From Stylonectria norvegica (taxonomy: Eukaryota; Ascomycota; Sordariomycetes; Hypocreales; Nectriaceae), in contig JAANBC010000091.1 of the NCBI GenBank assembly GCA_014621405.1, positions 1 to 64,000 on the forward strand: a stretch of 64,000 nucleotides of DNA, written 5' to 3'. Every line of letters begins with the position of its first letter. Within the stretch, counting starts at the first letter, position 1. Under the pieces are notes generated by a model that was not told the DNA's origin, did not search any database, and was given only the letters and a program-made list of their open reading frames with translations. Positions 8,734 to 17,919 of the stretch are shown here, in pieces. Both the position numbers and the translations under genes were made by a program.

Positions 8734-10825
8734 ATGACCTGGAACCGTATCTGGAGGAAGGCGTCCAGCCACGCCCAGGCCCAAGCCCAGGGCCGCGCCC
8801 TCTCGCCGGTCGAGCTCCGACTTGCTCAGCAACAGTTGCGGCTGCATCAAAAGGCTCGATATCTTCATATCACATCCGCCAATTCGAACGCAGCCCAAGA
8901 TGTCAACTCCAGCACCAGCTCTTCGTCGTTACTGGCCTCTGGCCACGACCGCGGCCCCAGCATCTCAAACGCCGCCAAAGCTCGTGCGAAGAAACAGGCC
9001 CTCGTATGCATCAATCATCTAAACTCAGCCTTGATACTATAGTCGCCTTCTAACAAAATACCAGGATACCCTCATGTCAGTTCTCGAGGTGTCCGCTACG
9101 AAGCGCGATGCCAAGGGCTACCTGCAAAAGTACGTCAACGAGAGTTCCGATCTGCAGAAAGGGCTGTCCAAGCCCCTGGTGGAACCGGCTCAGTTTGTAC
9201 AAGGTGAACAACAGCCAGACACGTCCACCACAGAGCTCAGTCCGCTACATGTTGCCATCATGAAGCTACGGGTGCCCCAACAAGTGAGCTCAGACACCTT
9301 GCGTGGTGTTGCCAAAACTGTCTCGCAGCTTCGACAGCTGGGCCTAGTCAGCGTTGTGGTCGTCGATTGTGGCGTCGAAGAATCCCGCCTCACCTTTCAA
9401 GACCAGGCCTTTCGTCTGTGCGAAGCCATTGACTCATTTGGCGAGCCGGGGGCCAGGTTGGCAAAGGATCTCTTCTCGTTGAGTGGCCGGTCTTCTAAGT
9501 CTTCGCCATCATTTCTTTCTGGTGATATAAAAGTGGACGATCACGGCTATCTCGGTCACATGCTTCGCCGGGGCTTGATTCCCGTTATACCGTCGCTTGT
9601 CACCCGTGATGAGACTTGCCCTCCTCAACCTATTGACTCGAACAAGATGATATTGGCACTCACGCGACATTTTGCAGGCCTGCAATTTGATAGCCCGGAT
9701 GACGACATAGCACCAATGGATTTTGCCTTGACTCGGCCTAAGATGGTTGCTTCTGTCGAGAGAATCATCATACTTGATCCATTGGGAGGGGTACCCATGA
9801 CTGGCCTACCCGGAGCCTGCCATCGATTTATCAACCTTGAGCAGGAGTACGGAATGTTGCTCAAAGACCTCGCGGGGCCTGACGGATCTCCTATGGCAGA
9901 TGAAGTCGACGCAAAAGCATTTGTAACGGCACACGCCGCGAACCTAACCCTAGCCAAGGATGCCCTAGCGATGCTACCGTCCTCATCATCGACCCTCATC
10001 ACTACACCGTCCGCCGCGAGTGGCCTATCAGACGCAGACAGCCGCCAGTTTGGGCTCGGCGAGATGGTCACGACCCGACGGAAGAAGAATCCGTTGCTTC
10101 ACAATCTCTTGACAGACAAGCCGGTGTACTCCTCATCACTGCCAATAATACGGACAGGGTCAGAGTCGAGCTCGGGGGACACTCTGGGCTTTCAGTCAAC
10201 CACGGCCTCAACTCTACTCAAGCGAGGCATGCCGCTAACTATCTTCCCTAACCCGAGGGAAACCCCATGGGTGCCTCCTAAGCCAGGAGGGCCTCGACTG
10301 CGGCTAACAGATACTTGCATTGATCTGCCGCGGCTGGTCCATCTTATCGAGGACTCCTTTGGCCGCAAGCTGGACGTTGAGGACTACCTCAATCGAGTCA
10401 ACGAGAACTTGGCAGGGGTGATTGTCGCGGGAGAGTACGAGGGCGGCGCCATCTTGACGTGGGAGCGACCAGAGGGTATAAGTGAGCGCACCGCTTACGA
10501 GGAAGGTCGATTTGTCCCGTATCTGGACAAGTTTGCCGTCTTGAGGAGGAGCCAAGGGAGTGGCGGCGTGGCGGACGTTGTATTCAATGCCATGGTCCAG
10601 AGCTGCTTTCCACAGGGTGTGAGCTGGAGGAGCCGGAAGGATAACCCGGTGAACAAGTGGTACTTCGAGCGGTCCAATGGGACTAGCAAGCTCACGGGTT
10701 GCAACTGGACCATGTTCTGGACGACGAATGGGCTCGACTTTCGGCACCCGAAGCTCCAAGATTATGAAGCCGTATGTCGACAGGTCGAACCTTCATGGGC
10801 AGATAATAAGCATATTCTCGACTAG
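8734..10825 (+). CDS. arg2: Amino-acid N-acetyltransferase (N-acetylglutamate synthase), mitochondrial
   Basis: Catalyses acetyl-CoA plus L-glutamate to N-acetylglutamate, the first step of arginine/ornithine synthesis, in mitochondria. Exons 8734-9003 and 9065-10825 with a 61-nt phase-0 intron (GTATGC, branch CTAAC, CAG) give 676 residues, the usual length. The first 60 residues are rich in Arg, Ala and Gln (RKASSHAQAQAQGRAL), a plausible mitochondrial presequence. VLEVSATKRDAKGYLQKY begins the conserved region, followed by an amino-acid-kinase-like regulatory domain. The C-terminal GNAT-type catalytic domain includes FGRKLDVEDYLNRVNENL, GVIVAGEYEGGAILTWE, YLDKFAVLRRSQGSGGVAD and the family-typical VNKWYFERSNG and NWTMFWTT. 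Arginine feedback and attenuator-peptide control are known for the family; the attenuator peptide is not evident here. Confidence 0.95.
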
Positions 10826-11353
10826 GTGAGTTGGCTGGCATTTTGAAGGCAAGTCTTAGGCAATTTGGCTATTCAACACTACAATCAAATAGTATTACGA
10901 CCACGATTACAATGGCAATCAAGTTGATGACGGTGATGATGATGATGTCGTTGGTGACTTAGACAGTGGGGACAAAGTGTCCATCGAATTGCGACCACGT
11001 GACTGGCATGCAGGGCCGGAGCTCGGGCCACCTAAGCTGCAGCTCTCAGGCGGATTTGGCGAGCTCGAGCCCCCTGGAACTGGAGCCCCCCCCCTAGAAT
11101 CGGAGCCTGTAAGAACGGGACATTCACTTTCGCTTGTGACAACGTCCCCGTATCAACATCAGCGCTGACGCCAAAACCTACACACACGCAACGCCCCTCA
11201 GCCTCAACCAAACGTCGTCTTTGCCAACGCCATCAACATCGCCATCGCCTGCGACTTCTTCTGGCCCTTCTACAGCTCGTCCTGCCTCGAGACTACCCCC
11301 ACGATCCCCCGAACCCGCTATCAACACTAATACCAAAACCAACATCCCTCAAG
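10826..11353 (+). promoter_or_regulatory. Spacer: arg2 3' end and promoter of the BAR gene
   Basis: Holds one CACGTG E-box at 10996-11001 and a CA/CT-rich leader close to the next ATG. No gene seen. Confidence 0.4.
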
Positions 11354-12646
11354 ATGGACTTCACCAACATCGGCAAGAACCTCTCGTAAGTGGCCCGTCA
11401 GCGCAACAGCTCCGACAGCCGCGCGCGCCCATCCATTCCCATCCCCAATCAATGGCTCACTCGGCGACCCAGGACCTTCGGGGCGCAGATCACCCCCTTT
11501 GCGTCGCGTACCTTCCAGTACACCAAGGAACAGCTGGGACAGGCCGAAGACAAGGCATGCCGCCATGAAGTTTCCCTGCGCTGCCAGACGCTAACTACGG
11601 CCGTGTGCTACAGACCCAGCTTCCTCCGGACTATATCGACCTCGAGAAGCGCGTCGATGCCTTGAAGCAAGCCCACCAGAAGATGCTGGCTGTGACGTGA
11701 GTGCCGCTAATCGTCCGTCTTATCGGCGCTTTGGCCTAACGCTGCTCTTTTAGCTCGCAATACTCGAACGAGGCCTACGACTACCCGCCTAACATCAAGG
11801 AGACTTTCCAGGACCTAGGCCGTACCGTTAGCGAGAAGGTCACCCTTCTCTCGTCTGCTACCTCTCCCGCCGAAGCTCAGGCCGCTCTGGTGGCTCCCCC
11901 CTCTGCTAAGCCGCAGCCCAAGACCTTCAACCATGCTGTCGCCCGCGCCAGCTTGTCTAGCAGCCAGCTGTTGCATCAGCACCACACCGGTGCCGGCGAG
12001 GATCCCCTTGCTACTGCCTTGGAGAAGTATGCGTTGGCAATGGAGCGTGTTGGCGAGGCCCGCCTGGCCCAGGATGCGCAGATTCAGAGCAGATTCCTTG
12101 CTGGATGGAACACCACATTGAACACCAACTTGACCTTCGCCACGCGCGCACGCAAAAATGTTGAGAAGTCCAGACTCTCTCTGGATGCCGTCAAGGCTCA
12201 TGTCAAGGGAACGACCTTTAAGCTCGGGGGCCACGCTGCGGCCAATGCTGAGCACCCGGAGGAGCAGGAGCTCAGCCCCGAGGCTCAGGAGGAGATTGAG
12301 AAGGCCGAGGATGAGTTCGTGACACAGACTGAAGAGGCCGTCGGCGTCATGAAGAACGTGAGTTGAAACATTCAATGACCCTCGATATCCACCATAGTCC
12401 AGAGATGCTGATGACCCTAGGTTTTGGATACCCCTGAGCCCCTCCGCAACCTCGCTGAGCTCATCGCCGCCCAAATCGAGTACCACAAGAAGGCCTACGA
12501 GGTGCTGAGCGAGCTCGCACCTGTTGTTGAGGGTCTTCAGACCGAGCAAGAAGTGGGTCGCGCCTCTGCTTTCTGAATGCAATGACGGGGGCTGACATGT
12601 GCCACTCCAGGCCAGCTACCGAAAGAACCGTGAGGATGCTTCCTGA
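11354..12646 (+). CDS. GVP36: BAR-domain protein, Gvp36-like
   Basis: Membrane-curvature protein of the Gvp36 (Golgi vesicle, endocytosis) type. Six exons: 11354-11385, 11473-11554, 11614-11696, 11754-12357, 12421-12552, 12611-12646; 322 residues. Family marks are MDFTNIGKNLS, FASRTFQYTKEQLGQ, DLEKRVDALKQAHQKML and NIKETFQDLGRTVSEKV, then long amphipathic helices (ALEKYALAMERVGEARLAQD, NTNLTFATRARKNVEKSRL, AAQIEYHKKAYEVLSEL) that form the BAR coiled coil. A low-conservation loop is rich in Ala, Glu and Pro. The second intron (11555-11613) uses a GC donor (AAG|GCATGC) with a good CTAAC branch and CAG acceptor; splicing it is the only way to join EDK to TQLPPDYIDLEK. The last exon codes only eleven residues. 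Product identity is strong; the precise membrane it serves is inferred from yeast. Confidence 0.9.
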
Positions 12647-13324
12647 GCGACTGCCTCTCTACGGCTTCGGTCTGCGAATGACTTATATAATGCCTGCTAC
12701 GGCAGCAGTTCTCGGTACTCGTTGATGACCGCTTAGATGGAGGAGCGGAGGGGTTAGTCCTTTGGGTTCCTTGTGATCTATTTCGCTTTTCAGTGTTTGT
12801 GGATCGAGGCAACGTATTGTATGCCTATGTGTGATGGGCCTCGTGCCCAAGGTTTCTGTTTTGTCTTGAGTATACCGCCATCAATTCTTTCAAGAGTTTA
12901 GGGTCTTTAATTCGGTGTCTTGATGCTTCGTACTGTGATGACAAACAGCAAGGATGGTGTGACAGCATGTCTTTTGCGTTTACGTACGAAGTAGTGTGAC
13001 AGTATAATGACATCTGAAGTCCGTCATATATTCTCTAGTATATCCTCGCGTGGATGGTAACGACTACGGAGTAAAATTTAAATATATAGAGAGGCTCACT
13101 GATGGCAGCTTTGCTAGCATAGATACAACTTTACTACCTTATTTCGGCACGGTGTTTGAAGCTCGTTGGGGGCTGACGACGATAAAAGTATCACGTGATA
13201 TGCCACGTGAAGCATGCATCCATCGGCAACTCTGGGGCGTCGAGTCCAATGAGGTCAATTCAATTTCCTCTGACCATCACCCCCAACGATCTTCGACGGA
13301 ACATCGCCCATTGACCTCGCCAGC
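12647..13324 (+). promoter_or_regulatory. Spacer: BAR-gene 3' end and promoter of the complex I gene
   Basis: No gene seen. The right half is the promoter of the complex I subunit gene and carries a paired E-box listed separately. Confidence 0.4.
13192..13209. promoter_or_regulatory. Paired CACGTG E-boxes
   Basis: Two perfect CACGTG hexamers, at 13192-13197 and 13204-13209, 12 bases apart start to start and about 120 bases before the complex I subunit ATG. bHLH factors bind such palindromes; which factor acts here is unknown. Confidence 0.45.
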
Positions 13325-14160
13325 ATGCGGCCAACAGCTCGTGTGTTCGCGCGCTACCTGGAGGCGGGCACTCCCACCGGCCTCACCGGCCTCTGGACCC
13401 ATGCCACGCCGCGATCGACGCTCCTCTACCTCTACGGCACCACCCTGAGCCGCCTGCAGAACATCCCCGAGTCGTCGCTGTACCGCCAGTCCGTCGAGGC
13501 CACCACCAAGCACCGCATGGGCCTGGTCGAGCAGTTCGTCCCGCCGGGCCACGAGGAGTGGGCCGTCAAGGCCAAGGCCCTCATCGGCGACAACGCCAGC
13601 CAGTTCACAAAGGCCATCGATGCGCGCACCGACGGCGGCGAGGTCCGCACCGTCAAGATGGGCGACAAGACCTTCATCGTCGGCCGCAAGCACATCCCCG
13701 GCGATATCCGCAAGGAGGAGTGGGACGGCGAGGAGGATGAGGGCGCCGAGCTCGAGGGCATCCGGACCGCCGCCGAGCGCGCCGACCAGGCCCTGTGGGC
13801 TGAGCGGAGGCCACTCGAGGATCACGAGAAGGTCGAGTGGGTGGACGAGCCGCAGTTGACGGCGGACCAGTGCGTTGAGATTCAGCTGGTATATTTGGCG
13901 TCAGGGCTAACTGTGGTGCCAGGATCTCGGAGTTGGAGGTCAAACTTTCAGCTGGCCTCATCGAGGAGGTCATCCAGGTCGCCGAGAACGAACTCGTCCT
14001 GGTCGAGACAATGCAGCGAGCCAAGGTGTAAGTTTTTGCGATCAAAGCCATGTACCGCGGGGTTCAGCGACTAATTGATCGTCTATCTAGCTGGGAGGAC
14101 CTCGAGGAGAAGCCCGTCGAGGGCCAGTGGACGTACTTTGACCGACCTTCATCGACGTAG
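13325..14160 (+). CDS. NADH:ubiquinone oxidoreductase accessory subunit, NDUFA5/B13 type (fungal 29.9-kDa subunit)
   Basis: Accessory subunit of the peripheral arm of respiratory complex I, mitochondrial matrix side. Three exons: 13325-13869, 13923-14027, 14091-14160; 239 residues. MRPTARVFARYLEAGTPTGL is a positively charged presequence-like start. TGLTGLWTHATPRSTLLYLY, TLSRLQNIPESSLYRQSVEA and TKHRMGLVEQF are the conserved NDUFA5 core. The C-terminal part (EVKLSAGLIEEVIQVAENEL, WEDLEEKPVEGQWTYF) is the fungal extension. The first intron donor is CA|GTGCGT: taking it joins TADQ to ISELEVKL cleanly, whereas reading on adds CVEIQL and loses the frame. All other signals are canonical. Confidence 0.88.
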
Positions 14161-14604
14161 GTGGACGGAGACATGGACGGAGACAAGAACCTGTAAAAGT
14201 AGTAGAGGGCCGTGTATATACGCTATGCTGCAGAGTTGGAAGGGGACAAAGTCCGATTGGTGTCCAATTCATGCGCCGTACTATTGAAGCGTTAAAGTTG
14301 TTGCCGTGAGCTCGAGCTACCCTGGACGCTCGTGAGGTGGCCCTTATGATGTAGTTCCAAAAAATTGTTTCTCTATGAGTTTCACTCTTCGCTGTCTCTT
14401 AGTGATTCTTCCTGGTGGGTTTGATGTTGTTCTCTCTTCTGGAATAGATATATTGTCATAAACAACGCAACCTTTCGGGACTATGGTGGGGTAGCAAACT
14501 CACCTCCAACAACCTCACCCAGCTCTCACTGACATAGAGATATCTCAACGCCAAACACTCTGAGCTACACGAACAACACAACAACACCATATAAAGACCA
14601 TATA
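14161..14604 (+). promoter_or_regulatory. Spacer: complex I gene 3' end and RRN11 promoter
   Basis: No gene seen. A TATAAAG lies only about 14 bases before the RRN11 ATG, too close to be a normal TATA box. Confidence 0.35.
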
Positions 14605-15786
14605 ATGTCATTCCCCGACTCATCACCCTCCTCGCCACGAAAGCGCAAACGCGTGGACCCCAGCAGCGCCCCTCTCCCTTCCCACCTCCCCCACGACTCC
14701 ATCAACCCGTTCAGCTACACGCCCGGCACGATCCTCCAGTTCTCCCATGCGGGCCTCTCTGAAACCGACGCAAACCCTCTCAACTACGTCCCGCAGTTCC
14801 CGCACCGCAGCCTGGACCATCACTCGGCCGGTCGCAACGTCGAGTCCGACAGCGACGGCGAGGCCGACGACGATGCGCAGACGGAAAAGAAGAAGGCCCC
14901 GCCCCGTCGACCCGGCGGCCACTTTGACGCCCTGCTGCAGTCGGTGCACCGCTTTCTCGACGACGGCGCCGTGGACGAGGCGGCGCGGGCGTACGGTCTT
15001 CTCCTGCAATTGCGGCCCCACGGCGTGTCTGTTGATGTCCGTCATCACAGCATCTGGGCTCTTGGCGCCGAGATTCTCATGCGGCACGGTGAGAAGAAGG
15101 TTAAATCTGATGAGGCTCGTGCCAAGGCTACGCAGCGGCCCAAACGATGGGGCAGCGCGGCCAACATGAACAAGGTGAAGGCCTACTTTGACACCCTCAT
15201 CCAACAGCACCCCTACGACTACAAGCACCCCCGCAGCGTCTCGGCCGTTGACTTCTGGCTGGCTCTGCTGGGCTGTGAGATGTACAATACGCACACCGAG
15301 CACATCATGGCTCTTGAACGACTGGAGAATGTGCCCGAGGACTGGGATGAGGAGACGGAGACCACAGAGGAGCCTTACGATCCCGACGGGAGCTTCGGCG
15401 CGGGAGAAGCACGGCTAGACCAGCGGAGAGAAGCAGTTCGACTACAGGCTCTTACAGCAATGAGAGATTTGACCAAGAGAATGGACGGGCTAATGGAGGA
15501 TCTGCCGTATTCCAAGAATCAGCATTTTCTTAGACTGCGGGCCATGGCGGCGCTCTACGTTGCCGACCTGGTAGTTCCAGTAGCAGATGTATCGACGCTG
15601 GATATGGAAGAGGCGCACAGGCGGAGAGAGCTGGAACAAGTAACGGCAAGAAGCGTGCTGCAAAAGATATTGGACTATGGCGGCGCGCTAGACCAAGCAG
15701 CACTGACGATACTATATCCATCTGGCGAGGAGGAGGACGACCACTCGATGCCACTATTTTCGTCGCTTCCCATCCGAGGACTATGA
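14605..15786 (+). CDS. RRN11: RNA polymerase I core-factor subunit Rrn11
   Basis: Subunit of the core factor (Rrn6-Rrn7-Rrn11) that binds TBP and recruits RNA polymerase I to rDNA promoters in the nucleolus. Single exon, 393 residues. The N-terminus is basic and disordered (SSPRKRKRVDPSS, a likely nuclear-localisation signal), followed by a conserved block (INPFSYTPGTILQFSHAGL). A helical repeat core follows (HFDALLQSVHRFLDDGAVDEA then ARAYGLLLQLRP, HHSIWALGAEILMRHG, KVKAYFDTLIQQHPYDYKHP, AVDFWLALLGCEMYN), fitting the TPR-like Rrn11 fold. Acidic linkers separate the helices. It converges with EED: the two stop codons are nine bases apart, so the transcripts must overlap. Confidence 0.85.
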   Translation: MSFPDSSPSSPRKRKRVDPSSAPLPSHLPHDSINPFSYTPGTILQFSHAGLSETDANPLNYVPQFPHRSLDHHSAGRNVESDSDGEADDDAQTEKKKAPPRRPGGHFDALLQSVHRFLDDGAVDEAARAYGLLLQLRPHGVSVDVRHHSIWALGAEILMRHGEKKVKSDEARAKATQRPKRWGSAANMNKVKAYFDTLIQQHPYDYKHPRSVSAVDFWLALLGCEMYNTHTEHIMALERLENVPEDWDEETETTEEPYDPDGSFGAGEARLDQRREAVRLQALTAMRDLTKRMDGLMEDLPYSKNQHFLRLRAMAALYVADLVVPVADVSTLDMEEAHRRRELEQVTARSVLQKILDYGGALDQAALTILYPSGEEEDDHSMPLFSSLPIRGL

Positions 15787-15795
15787 CCCTCGCCA

Positions 15796-17919
15796 CTATG
15801 CTTCTCGAGTTGGCTCGTTGGACTTATCTCGCGCCTTAGGACGACCCTTCTGGGCCCAACGCTGCAGTATAAGCGTGGTGTTTGAGCTTCCGACAATGAC
15901 ACACCATTCGCCTCCGGGGCTCCAGGCTGCCTGCCGTCCAACAAAGTTGGCCGATGACGACTCAGTTTTATGGGCTCGGAGAGGCTCGTGGGCATCCTCC
16001 ATGCTATACTTGGAATTCCACGACTCCAACGTTTCGGCATTGAACTCGCCAACTCCGCCCTTTTCCTTACCACCATCGACGAGACCTTTGCCAGCCGTCT
16101 TGTCGGCTGCACCAGGGCGGGGCTTACCCGCAACGTCTGTACGAGCCCGGTGAACAACCGGCTTTAGCCAGGCAGGTGGACGCAGTGGGATGCTGCTGTC
16201 TCGTTCTGGGTCACGGACTTTGTCCATGAACTCCTTGTAAGCCGTCAATCGCTTCAGGTCCCAGAAGAAGATGTTTCCGGCGGCGTTGCAGAAGGCTAGC
16301 ACAGGATGCTGGCCCGGATGAAAGTGCAACTTGAATCGCATGAAGAACTGGGGACCGCAGTTTGGAGTGAAGAATTCGAGTATCCTCGTATATTGAGCCG
16401 GGCACTGCGGTGACAGCGCTGGAACAAAGGCAGAGCGCGTCAAGCGGCTGGCTTCGGCGTAGTTGGCTGGAACAACGTTCTGTGGTGTTGGGGCTGCGCT
16501 CTGTGGTAGCGGTGGCTCGCTGGATGAGAAGCCCTCGATTCTCCAGAGGGTAATTACATTGTCATGGCATGCTCTTGACAGAATCTGATCACCATAGAAA
16601 GCTACACTGAGGAGTTGTCAACATCTTCCACTAACTGAGAAATGTGAGATGCCCAGCACGTACCAGTCAACGATACCAGTATGTACAGCAGATGTTGAGA
16701 AATGGGGATAGTGTATTCGAATAGGGGTTATAATCGGCTCAGTGGGAAGGTCGGGGAGAGTCCACTTGTTTTAAATCAGTTGAAGTCGTGAAAGATGTGA
16801 GAGGAAATTTACCAGGTTGATTATTTGATCGTGACCAGCAGACAGAAGGTATCGACCGGTGTCGTGGAAGGCCTAGGCAGAGCGTGAGTACATGTATAAA
16901 AGCCTGTCAGCCTTGACGTGTACAGAACCCGGCTTTCTTACAACACTAAGGAGATCCCAGGAGTGACCCTCGCCGGCAAGAATGCAGAGGCATGGGCGTT
17001 CGCTGTGCTTGGGATCAAGACTCCAAATTCGGACGCTTGTGTCGTCGGAAGCCGAGGCAATGATGGAGGGATCAGCAGGTGAAGTTGCTAGATCGTTGAC
17101 GTCCTTGACACGAAGATGAGCCAGAGTGAAGCTATGGGGCATCGGAAGAATGTTCGACTAACACCTCCGTGGCCAGTGAAGCACTTTTAAGAGACTTGTC
17201 AGTTTGAAAGCTGAATGGGGGATACGCCAAGGACGGGGCATACCCTGACGAGCTTTCCTTGTACAATGTCGTATATCTTGACTTTGGCGTCGACTCCGCC
17301 AATGCAGATGTAGGGGCTTCCCGTTAGAGGATCCTTGGTCCATGTGCAACAACATGCCGTTGCTTCTTTCTGGGAAACAGTCAGTCCAGGTAGAGATTAC
17401 CAATGGTGAATTTACGCAGTTGGCACTTACATCGTCGTCTCTGATTACACTAATAACCTCACAAGGGTTGGCATCGCCATTCTGAGATAATCTGCAGATG
17501 ACGACCTACTTTGGAGTCAGGCTTCAGGTGATATGCCGATTTGGAATTCCAATTGAATGGAACCAGAAGATACTGACATGCTTCTTGCTGACGGCAGCAA
17601 AGACAGGATCACAGTCTAGGGGTTGGTAGGGACAGAACTTGACGTCGAAGAACTCTGATCAATCAGGAGGTCAGCTTCTGCTCAGGCTAGCAACTGATCC
17701 AATGGCAGAGATTTGAGATTGGGTAGGTACCTGCAACGTTGTCGTCACTGTCAAGAAATTTGGTGTCGTTCTGGAGTAGGAGGAGTTAGATCATTATGGC
17801 CTTGGGCACCGAGAGCACAGCTTGAAAAACATTCGCGGGCCAAGGGGGGGGCATGCCTCGAGGCCGAAGGAAACGCGGAGCTTGGGGAGGTCGAAGGCCG
17901 CGTCTTCGGAGATGGGCAT
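15796..17919 (-). CDS. eed: Polycomb repressive complex 2 subunit EED (WD40)
   Basis: WD40 propeller subunit of PRC2, which binds trimethyl-lysine on histone H3 and stimulates H3K27 methylation. Ten exons: 17919-17857, 17770-17731, 17654-17578, 17505-17431, 17369-17244, 17183-17163, 17103-16942, 16872-16813, 16764-16664, 16606-15796; 511 residues. Recognisable stretches include EFFDVKFCPY, DPVFAAVSKKH, GGVDAKVKIYDIVQGKLVR, CFTGHGG, DVNDLATSPADPSIIASASD, LLSAGHDQIINLW, HTGIVDCVAFYGDQIL and RFKLHFHPGQHPVLAFCN. Lysine-rich low-complexity sequence is inserted before the last blade. The first intron needs a GC donor (GAG|GCATGC; branch CTAAC) to join FGLE to NDTKFLD. Exon 6 is only 21 nt. Every junction keeps frame and family sequence, so the model is well supported. 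Confidence 0.92.

Noticed and set aside
11815..12582. 255-residue minus-strand open frame
   Set aside because: Exactly antisense to the large BAR-protein exon; no independent support.
13277..13825. 182-residue minus-strand open frame, and 14623-15303 likewise
   Set aside because: Antisense shadows of the complex I subunit and RRN11 coding exons caused by high GC.
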